From assembly GCF_003589595.1 (NCBI RefSeq), contig NW_020653713.1:6858691-6922690 (forward strand): a stretch of DNA of 64,000 nt. The letters are read 5' to 3'. Every line of letters starts with the position of its first letter. Positions within the stretch are counted from its first letter, which is position 1. The notes below the pieces were generated by a model. It ran no database searches and had not been told where the DNA came from. It worked only from the letters and a program-made list of their open reading frames with translations. Of the stretch, positions 50,760 through 61,200 are shown in pieces. The DNA comes from Hyposmocoma kahamanoa. Its lineage: Eukaryota; Arthropoda; Insecta; Lepidoptera; Cosmopterigidae. The position numbers were made by a program, and so were the translations under genes.

Positions 50760-51602
50760 AGCTGCGGCGCTGGTGGAGCAGCGCGCGAGCAGCGGCGGCA
50801 GAACGTGTGGGCGGCCGCGTCAAGCGGGCAGTGGGCTGTGGGCGTGCAGTGGCAGGCGCGGCGGGCAGCTCCCGCGCTGCACCGCCCCGCCGCCCCGCCC
50901 CGCGCCCGCTGTTTATTCTCGGCAAGTAGCGGGGCGCCCGCCCGCGACAGTCACCCGCGTGACGCGCCGCACAACGCACGCGTGCGTCAGGTACTCGTTC
51001 ACTCTAGTCGGTCGAGCGGTGCATTCGGCGCCGGACATTGCAAAAAAATAACAAAACTCCAATTCCTCCCCAAATCGATCGCGTGTCGTGTGCCGAGTAA
51101 AATGTGAGAGGGGTGCGGAAAAGCGGTGTCGCGGAAAATGCATTTCCCGGTGGTGCAAGGCGCAGGCGGTTCGCGCGGGGGGAGGTGCATGCGATGATGG
51201 ACATCGTATTGATTTCTATCTGCCCGCTCCTCCCTTATTGTAGCGGTGCAGGGCGCGCCATCGATCGTTGCACCGGTTTTTAAATTAACACCCCGTCATC
51301 TGTGGCTGCGGCCTCTTGCGCCTTCCACCCTCGCGCTCGCGCGTGCAGTTGTTGCAGCGTGCATCGCGCGCCACACGCTGCAATTGCAGTTGCAGTGTTA
51401 AGTGAACTGTAGTGAATTTTTATTTTATTTTGAACATTCGAAGCAGCTGCGTTACGTGGCCGTCTTTTACGGCCTACGACGGTATCTACGACGTGTTTAT
51501 TGCACTCTAATGATGAGCCACTGATGAACATTTCGTGGAAAAAGCCATTAGTCGAGTGACACTATTTTTAATTAAATGCATTTCATTTTTTAACATGTGC
51601 TC
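50760..51602 (+). promoter_or_regulatory. GC-rich promoter / non-coding first exon zone of the BTB gene
   Basis: This is the strongest GC and CpG peak in the window (50.77-51.40 kb), just upstream of the BTB gene. It has long open frames on both strands caused by composition only. A canonical donor (c|gtaagt) lies at 51602/51603 and pairs well with the acceptor at 51908, suggesting a non-coding first exon and a 306-bp first intron. The exact start site is not visible; no convincing TATA box is placed relative to it. Confidence 0.45.
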
Positions 51603-51908
51603 GTAAGTGCCATAAATTAGCTTTAAATTATTTTTGCATTAATTATGAAACCTAGTTTTATTACTTAGTAAATTTTAATGAAATAAATAGTATTGGCTAT
51701 AAAGTTTATAAGACCGCGTCGATTACGCACCTATCGCTTAGGCACCCTTCTCGGAGTTACATAATGCTAAAATCTCTAATGCACCGACATCGAATTCGAC
51801 TCCGCGATTACCGTCGCCGTATGCGTCCCTCGTCCTTCCGCGTCATTTACCTATCTCGCAAATAATTTCGCCACTTTTGGACTTTGTGTAACGTATCACT
51901 TCTTCCAG

Positions 51909-52197
51909 GAATCAAAACACACAACCAAAACGCAATACTCAAAACACAATAACAAGCTTTAAAATAAAATAATTCGAAACAAATAGCAATAAAGGAGACA
52001 AATAAAGCGTGGTTATAAAAAAAATTAGAAAAAACGCGAGCGGTGACGCAGCTAAGCGAGCAAGCAAGCTAAGGATAAGCGTTAGAAAAGCAGCAAGAGT
52101 GGGTGATTCAAGAGCAGTAAGCGTGGAATGCGCAAGAGTGGAGTATAGCGCGCACGCACCTAACGGCCCCGCCGTGCCGCCCTCAGAACACCCGGCC
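51909..52197 (+). other. Putative 5' UTR part of the start-codon exon
   Basis: A good acceptor with a pyrimidine tract (tatcacttcttccag) ends at 51908. The sequence from there to the ATG is A/C-rich without splice donors, as expected of a 5' UTR. It contains one short upstream reading frame, ATG at 52128 to TAG at 52148 (six codons), ending 49 bp before the main start. That could dampen translation. Transcript evidence is needed to fix the exon start. Confidence 0.45.
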
Positions 52198-52213
52198 ATG
52201 GCGACCGAAACTG
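52198..52213 (+). CDS. BTB gene coding exon 1 (start codon)
   Basis: ATG GCG ACC GAA ACT G followed by a good donor (gtaagt), encoding MATET plus the first base of a glycine codon. The context GGCCATGG is a strong initiator. It is the first in-frame ATG: the reading frame is open upstream only to about 52009 and holds no earlier ATG. The phase (one base over) matches exon 2 exactly and keeps the BTB frame open. The alternative would be a start inside exon 2 (ATG at 55951 or 55945), but those lie upstream of the exon 2 acceptor and are intronic. Confidence 0.75.
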
Positions 52214-55200
52214 GTAAGTAATTTTAAACAGAACACGAGTTTTACGGAAAAGGTCCAGTACAATTTTAATCCCGTCTAATCTTAAACTAAAAATTAACAT
52301 CTAAACTATTCAGCTACAGCTTTGATTAATTAGTTAAGTATGCTAGTGACTTTCTGATGTCAATATCTACTTGTTTTAAGACAAAATTCCCATAATTCAT
52401 ATGTTCAATGTATAGCTGAGTATTCTTAACTGAATATTAACCTTATGCTAAAACAATTTAAGGTACACTTTTAATTGAAGTGTCTTGTGTAACAAATACA
52501 TTAAAAAGGTCAAAAATGCAATCGTTAACTTCCGTAAAACTCGAATGGCTACGAAGTTGGGAATTCTAATTAAATAGTATAATTTTGATATATATCAATT
52601 TCAATATTGTTTATAATTAAAGTTTATCTATCTTTACAAGAAATAGTGTGAACAACTGCTCGTAAATTGCACTTTTATGTACAATTGCACCTTACTTTGT
52701 TCGATAAAAATTAAATTAAGTTAGGATACCTATGTGTAAATGTAAAACGGGTAAGTTTATGCAGCTCCGCCATGAAGTTCTCGGACCTAGCAAGGTTCCT
52801 CAATGGATGTAATGAGAAAGATATTTTATCTAACTATAAAAAGTACGTTTAAAATATTCTTTTATCAGCATCTAAATAGTTACTTCTTAACTTACTCACT
52901 GTGATTTTTTTATTGTCACAAAAATAAATACCGAAGGATGAAAAATGTATCGACTCAAAAATCAGTATTTCTAGCAAGAAATCTATACGTCTTTTAAATC
53001 TTATAAGACAATATATTTTTTCAAATAAGTATTCTGAAATCGCAATCTGTCGATATTGTCGCACCGTACAGATCACATAAGTACCAATCTGTCGATATTG
53101 TTGTACCGTACAGATCACAAAAGTACGAATCTGTCGATATTGTTGTACCGTACAGAACACATAAGTACCAAACTGTCGATATTGTTGCACCGTACAGATC
53201 ACATAAGTACCAATCCGTCGATACTGCTGCACCGTACAGATCACATAAGTACCTACATATCCAACACCCAGCAGATGTGAACAAAACGCGCGAATATGCG
53301 CTGAAAGAGGGAAAAGCGAACCCGAAACAAAAATACGGCCCTCCATTAGAATATTTACGTAAGACAAGTGAATTGTTTACTAACAGAATCTATAGTCGGC
53401 CTCACGCGTGTCGTCCACCCGTCACACGTACCATGAGTTCGTTGATATTCACCCCCTCAGCCGACTTGCACCCCGTCTCACCCCTTGTCACCCTCTGTTC
53501 CCTCAGGATCTCCTCCTCCCGCAGGACAGCGGGAGGGGCGGAATCGCCACGGTTCTTGTTTAATGATGTTGCCGGCGGTCGTTTACTCAAGATTAGGGGG
53601 TGTGATATTTTATTTTTCGCGATGTTTTCATTTGGGAATCGGATTGAGACCACGATGTATTGTAATTTATGTTTTAAAAAAAAACCGAAATCGCGTCATA
53701 TTAAGTTGCAGTTGTCGGCGCAAATTAACCTATACCTACACATATAAATTTTGCACAACACACAGTACTTATAAGAATTCTAACATAATATGCGATCAAC
53801 TCTTAATTGCAATTGTCATTGTAGAGCACTAATAAAAATGTGTACGTAAGCGCTTTAGTCGGCAGAAAGAGCGACTCAACAGTAAATTACGTGAGGTTTA
53901 TCAAATCATGCAAATCCTGAGACTTGCCCCTCCGTGGGGGAGTGTAACGCGGGATAAAACGCCGAGGTCGCGGGGTCAAACAGGGCTTCTCGTAATGAAA
54001 AAGCGAATATTCGCAATAATAGTGTGATTATTATTTACTACATTTCCAGTAAACATGCGTAGATATCATTAAAATTGTGAAATATAAAGAATAGCAAATT
54101 ATAATAAAAGAATATGAAGGACTACATTTCCCTTCATTTCAATATATTTCAAATTATGTTCCATAATTAATTGACCGACGAGTCGATTCATAGATTTAAG
54201 TTAAACAAAAGATGAGACTACGTCTCACGTTGTAATTGCCACAAGTTCAAAATGACAAGAACGCTAAAGAATAAACGTCTCATCTCTAGGAAATACTTGT
54301 ATGACACTAAGCAGTGCAACATGAAAATATATCAAAACAAAATGGCCAAGACAAGCCATCCAAATACTGATTTAATAATTACACTGTAGACTTGTAAAAC
54401 ACCCACGCGCCCCTAGCACCGACGGGGTGTAACAGTGTGTGGCAGCAAACGGTGCACCACGTCGCGACACGTTTGAGGGGCGGGCCAGACAGTAATCTCC
54501 TGCAAGCTTTTGTCGCACGAGACGCAAGGGCACGGATCTTCGCATCACTGTCAAACACTGTCATAATTTTTGTACTTTGTGCTTGCACTAGCGATCACCT
54601 TCAACGATCGATCTATTGCATGAATATATTTACATGAACAAATGTGGTTGGATTGTTGAATGTCACGGTTCAAAATATTATAGGTTATAACTTATAGGTT
54701 CCAGTTGCTAAACGTTTTTGCTACTCTTGCTCAAAGTTACGTAAGTATCACTTTATTTTAACGAGAGTAATTTTCCGAATGTGGATTCACACGATTTGCC
54801 GAGGCTACCAGATAAATATCGCGACGTTTGTCATGGGACTAAAATAACATTTCACTCAGTTGTGTACTTCTGCAGTATTTTTAGAAGAAACGTGTACTAG
54901 GATATTGCGAAAGGAAAAGTTATGAGCGTGCATGCAAGTGGGGTGTGGGAAGCAATGTGAGCGATAACGCATCGGGAGGGTGGGTGGTGGGGAATTTCAC
55001 GCGTTGCCTCCCGCACGAGACTTATCGCTTTGCATCGCGCATGAATACATTACAAAGACAGTTCGCATACTTCGAAAAACATTACAAAATTATCAGTGTC
55101 GCTAATTTCAGAATAGACAAAAACACCAAATAGCAACTGAAGCTTGTTTTGTTACCCTACCGCACTGATTTCCATGTTTTCCACTTCAAGTAGGAGTGAT

Positions 55201-58200
55201 CGGTTGCATAAATAGGCAGGATGGTTACCCGCGGTGTTATTGGCATAAGCTAACGGCTGAGACAACATGCATAATGCATGCTCGTCGATGTGCCGAGATT
55301 TTACTTGTAAAGCGCTGTTTGCGAAGATTCGCGCCGACGTGTTATAAGTACTTATACAGCATCAACGTATTACAGCTGTATACGGACGAATGTATTATAC
55401 ATGACACTGAAACTTGGCGCCTACTGTTGCAATTGAAACCGTTTACATATGTTAAAACCTGAAGACGAGAAAACTTTTGAGTGTTATATTTTGCTGGTAC
55501 ATTTCTCGCGTAGTTCTATCGACTGTCCATATCGATGGCATGCTAGAATAGTAGCTTATCTTAAAATCGACACATTCATCAGGAAGATGGTTTAGAATCG
55601 ACTGAAGCATATCTCACGTTCAAAGACGACCAAACTTACACTGGTCCATGTCGTCACTTATTTATTTTAACCAATTAAAAGCTCGGTATGTTTTCTTCAC
55701 TATATTCTTCAATAAAATTTTGGCACATGTTGAATGCATTTGTGTTATATGATTAATATGAACTATTTTGGTTTGAGCCACTATTCTTGAAATATCTAAT
55801 AATATATGTATATAATGATGTCATAATCTGTCAACCAGGATTATGCCACACTTAATCTTGAAAGAAAAAATTACAGCAAAAAAGCATTCTTAAAGAAACA
55901 GTAATACATACGTATGTGATACAATATTTAGGTACCTTATTTATACATGGATGTTATGCGCAGGCGGCGCCGCGGTCGGCGCGGGCGGCGAGCAACAATA
56001 CTCGCTGCGCTGGAACGACTTCCACTCGGCCATGGTCTCCTCCTTCCGGCGCCTGCGCGACGAGCAGGACTTTGTCGACGTCACGCTCGCCTGCGCCGGC
56101 GCCACCTTTTCTGCACACAAGGTACAACGTCAGCTTCTTCTGGTGGATTCAACTTAAATTTTTGACCACAGTGACCCAGATTACGATTACCACTGGGAAT
56201 TGAAAAAATACTTCATATAAATATTCCGTTCCCAAAACATGTTAAAAAAAAGTTATATTAAAATCTTTGAAGCAGTAAATAAACATTGTTCGCTGAATTG
56301 TAGTTATTTACATTTACAACGTTTATTTACTTTATACATAAATATTTTATATTCATTATCATTATTATTAACAACTTACGATTATTTGACTAGGTGGTTC
56401 TATCAGCGTGCAGTCCCTACTTCCGTCGTTTGCTAAAAGCCAATCCTTGTCAGCATCCCATCGTCATCCTGCGAGACGTTCACGACAAAGATATGGAGAG
56501 TTTACTCAGGTACCGTTTGCATTTCAACCAATGTAATCATTCGTTGTAGGTACTACTGACTTACAGTAAGTACCAGGCTGTAAATAGGTACTGCACATCG
56601 GGACAATCCAGAAGTCACGAATATTTCCGAATGCTGTTGTGTTGCCGCGCTATAACTTATTGCATTAATAATTGACATATTTACAAAGTTAATATGAAAC
56701 TTTATTTGGTTTCCAGTCTTTTTTTTTATAATATCAAGTGAAGGCACGAACAAGTTGTGCACTTGATAGTAAGCTACAAGCCTGTCCATAATAGTTGCAG
56801 TATCACTCAGACCTTTAAATCGCAAAGATCTGAGGCACTGCCACAGGGCCAATCACCCTGAGACATAAGTTGACAAGTCCCATGTGCCTGTAATTTCACA
56901 AGCAATCCTACCCTTCAAAACCGGAACACATTAATGCTGACATTACTGCTTGGCGGTAGAAATAGGCAAGTAAGGTGGCCGTACTAACCTGAACAATCTC
57001 TTTCACAAAGAGTTCTGCTGCTGCTAAGTATAATAGGTATGTCTAAGTATATACATCAGGGAATAACACGATAACACATAGATGCGACAACAGCGTTCGG
57101 ATATAATAGGGGTTAAAGTATGAAATTGCCGATTTGTACTGAAAATCTAAATTGTTTATTTTTTAAATTTTTAACAAATTTATTTAATCAAAATAGTTGC
57201 CATTATTATCTATACATTGCTGCCATCTAATGGGAAGGTTATTAATGCCTTTGCGATAGAACTCCGACGATCTAGACTGCACAAACTGTGTGAAAGCATT
57301 TTGTACCGCCTCCTGGGAAGAAAACTTCTTGTCACGTAGATAATTGTCCAAATCACGAAAAAAATGGTAGTCCGTTGGAGCAAGGTCTGGTGAATACGGA
57401 GGATGACGAATGGTTTCTAACTGCAGTTCCTGAAGGGTCAAAATGGTTTCTCGTGCTGTGTGAGGTCTCGCGTTGTCGTGGAGCAATAATGGTGAAGATC
57501 GATTCATGAGTCGGGGCTGTTTTACTGCTAGTTTTGTCAACATGGTTCGGAGTTCGGCACAATAGACATCTGCCGTTATTGCTTGACCAGATCGGAGAAA
57601 ACTATAGTGAATAACACCATGCTGAGACCACCAAACAGTTACCATTACCTTTTTATTGGTAAGTTTTGCTTTAGGACACTGTTGTGGCATTTGACCTGGG
57701 GTCAGCCATTGCATTTTTCTTTTCCGGTTATCATAAAGAATCCACTTTTCATCACATGTTACAATTCGATCCAATATTCCTTCATTTCTGTACCGGTTCA
57801 ACAAGGCAACACAAGTTTCAACACGCGTTTCTTTCTGCAGATCAGTCAAATCATGAGGCACCCATTTTTCGTATTTTTTTATTTTATTGATTTGACGCAA
57901 GTGAGTCAATATTGTGGGTAAGGTAACGTTAAACCATGCCGCTAATTCCTGGGTAGTTTGACTAGGATCGGCTTCCACTATCTCTCTTAATTCATCGTTA
58001 TTCACCTGTGTGGGCGGTCTTCCTCGTGGCTCGTTCTTTAAGTCGAAATTTCCATCACGAAAGCGTTTAAACCAAAATCGCACGGTGCGTTCATTAGTAG
58101 ACCCCTCTCCAAACGCAGCATTGATATTGCGGGCTGTTTCTGCCGCGTTAGTTCCGCGTCGGAAATCGTATTCAAAAATCACTCGAATTTTCGCAGTATC

Positions 58201-61200
58201 CATCTTTCTTGTCTAAATTGAATAACAAAAACAATTGAAAGTCGATATTCAAATGTTTCAAATTTAAAAAAAAAAATCACAGAAACCATTTGAAAAAAGT
58301 TTCATTCGAAAACCTCAAACCATGAGGATTCTATGAAAATTCAAAGAACCTATTGCAATAAAACGGCAATTTCATACTTTAACCCCTAATATTTCCCGAT
58401 GTGCAATATATAATATATTAATTTTGCTATACTTAGTACAAAGTTGCTTACGACGTTTTGCTTCACTAAGGGTTTATCACTACACCCGGAAAAGTAGTCT
58501 GTAATATTCAAGGAACATCATCGTAATGTATGTCATATTTACGCAGGTTCATGTATCAAGGCGAGGTGCACATCGGGCAGGAGCAACTCAAGGAGTTTTT
58601 GCGCGCGGCGCAGTTGCTTCAAGTGCGCGGGCTCACCGATGTGCCACCGCCCGCGCCGCTTGCCACCATCGAACAAAAGTCATCACCGGTTAGTATGGTT
58701 TCTATCACTTCAAAATTAGTAGAGTCTACTGACTGTACATTGTTTCGCCTCTTACATAGATCGCGTGTAACAAAGAATTTATTAATTAATTTATTCATAT
58801 TATATATTATTAATTTATTCAAGTAGCAGTAGAGCTCCTTGTGAGAGTTCGTCCTTGTTCGTCCAGGGAAGTGCTGCCACCTTACCTATTTCTGCCGCCA
58901 AGCGGTAATGTGAACATTACTGCGTTCCGGTTTTGAAGGGCAAGAATGCTGGTGAAATTACAGGCACATGGAACTTGTCAACTTATGTCTCAGGGTGTCG
59001 GGGTTAGTGGCAGTGCCCCTCAGATCTTTGTGATTTAAAGCTGTGTGGCACCGCAACTGCTATGAACAGGCGTGTCGATTGCCTCCAGGCGCACGACTTG
59101 TTCGTCTTGTCACCTAGTATCATGAAAAAAATAAAACAGTGAACCAATGCTTTACCAAACTACTAACTTTACGTTAAGACGAAGAACATTTGCGCTTTGA
59201 TATAGTATATCTCCATATTTTGCTGTACGACCACCAAAGGGGTTGTACAAAACGCACAGGATTTGCACCCTCATTAATATCAAAACTTTATTATTACCGT
59301 AATGTATCCAGTGTTGCCAGGGCCTTTGGGTCGAAAATTGCCTTTACTAACCTCGGGTGTACTGTCGTTCTCCATTCGACATCTGTCCGAAACAATTACC
59401 GTCAAATAAATAATGCTCGACCTAATTAAAAAACGCATGATGCGAATGAAACGTCGTACTTGAGAAAGTCTTTTAATATGGTAGAGTATTTGACACATAC
59501 TTGCCAGTCATTGTTTCGGACGGACGGACTAGAACTCCTGAAAAATTACCTACGTTTTTGCCGCAAAACTTTCATTAAGTAATAAAGAATACACTTAAAA
59601 AAACAACGCTCTTATCGATTATAAGCACGTCAAACTTTGTCGACCTTAAAGTATAAATATTGAGATTGCGAAAAAACATTGTTTTACTTATACAGATATG
59701 TGCAAAACAAATTGCGAAGTGGGAAAGTAAAATCGAGCTTTAACCCGCAATTGGTGCATTTTTGTTATTTTATTAACCGACTTCAAAAAAAGGAGGTTCC
59801 CAGTTCGACTGTATGTTTTTTTTGTATGCATATTACGCGATAACCCAGGCATTTGTGAACCGATTTTGATGATTCTTTTTTTGTTGGAAAGAAGGTACTT
59901 CAGATAGATGTTCCACCTGTGAAGAAAAAATTCCATCTTCTGAGGTAGGTTTTTTTTTACTACTCTGTACTGAGATTGTTACGCATCCTATTCGACGCCA
60001 TCTCGGAGTCACTTTATTGTCTAATTTGAGTGCGATAACAAATATTTTAAAAATCTCAACTTTAAAACTCCCATAAGCGTCGATACAACCACAGTTCGAA
60101 TTCAAATATTTCCCGTAGTGAGTCTGACCCTGGCGTTGTCAGATTTTTTTTGCAAACAAAATTGAAGTACCAAAAAATAAAGTCGTTGAAAAACCAAATA
60201 CAAAGATACGATGCAAGCACATAGAAAAATTCGTGAGGTCCGCTGGTTCGTTCCGTGGTTTAGTTGGTATAGCGTCTAGCACGGTATGCTAGAAGACGTC
60301 GGTTCGAATCCGGCCGGAACGAAGGATTTTTTTCTGAATGTTCGATCTTTGCATTAATAATTATAATAATCTCAATACAGAGAACTAAAAAACCGACCTC
60401 AAAAGTACGTGGAATTACGTCTATGTGCCAAGTTTTATTGAAATATCAGGGGATATTTACAAATTCGCCACTATACGGGACTTGACACAGGAGATGATAA
60501 AAATCGGTTCTCACTACTCAAAATCGTTTTTCTTTCTCAAAGTATATTGTGAGAAAAACGCCTTGAATTGGAGAATAGCAAAATCAACCATTATAATAAT
60601 TGCTCCTTATAATACAATGTAGGCGCTATTTATAGAAATGAATCTTCATGCGTGAACAACCACCCTTAGAGGTGGATGATTTTCTTCAAAATGAAATGGG
60701 AGCACTATAGAGGTACCCTCTTTCCAACAAAAAAAAATCATGAAAATCGGTTCACAAATACCGGAGTTATCGCGTAATATACACTCAAAAAAACATACAG
60801 TCGAATTGAGAATCACCTCCTTTTTTTTGAAGTCGGTTAACAAACTAGTAGAGTAATTTGATATAAAAATAATTGAATATTAATTCAATAAAAAATTAAA
60901 TGCAATGAATAGCGACATCTTTAGCCGGGACTGGTAGCTGTAAAGGTCTATCTAACTGGGTGACGAAATATCATAGATTTCTCATAGATGGCGCTACGAC
61001 TAAAAGTCGTTGAAAAACCAAATACAAAGATACGTACGACGCAAGGACATAGAAAAATTCGTGGGGTCCGCTAGTTCGTTCCGTGGCTTAGTTGGTATAG
61101 CGTCTAGCACGGTATGCTAGAAGACGTCGGTTCGAATCCGCTTGGATCGAAGGATTTTTTTCTGTGTGTTCGATCTTTGTATTAATAATTATAACAAAGT

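Larger units (their letters stand above)
57109..58386 (-). mobile_element. Full-length mariner transposon
   Basis: The element is 1278 bp, flanked on both sides by TA (57107-57108 and 58387-58388), the mariner target duplication. Its ends are perfect 23-bp inverted repeats beginning GGGGTTAAAG (57109-57131 and 58364-58386); similarity fades after that. One intact transposase gene fills it on the minus strand. It lies in BTB intron 3, antisense to the gene, 81 bp to the right of a family B repeat. Its size and completeness match active-type mariners. Confidence 0.96.

Noticed and set aside
50692..51190. Several overlapping ORFs of 60-100 codons on both strands
   Set aside because: They arise from CpG-rich composition; none has a recognisable domain and they overlap in all frames.
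52009..52221. N-terminal extension of the BTB protein upstream of 52198
   Set aside because: The open frame upstream has no ATG; it would need a GTG start, which is not expected in an insect nuclear gene.
53043..53252. CRISPR-like array
   Set aside because: The 42-bp units abut with no unique spacers, and the genome is eukaryotic; it is a minisatellite.
52849..53367. 172-codon minus-strand ORF with repeated YRQIGTYVICTVQQ units
   Set aside because: It is simply the minisatellite read in an open frame; it lies in an intron and has no family similarity.
53277..53832. ORFs of 115 and 156 codons in intron 1
   Set aside because: Overlapping frames on both strands, no domain, low-complexity serine/arginine/proline content; probably a unique regulatory patch.
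57583..57921. Plus-strand ORFs inside the mariner
   Set aside because: They are shadows of the antisense transposase reading frame.
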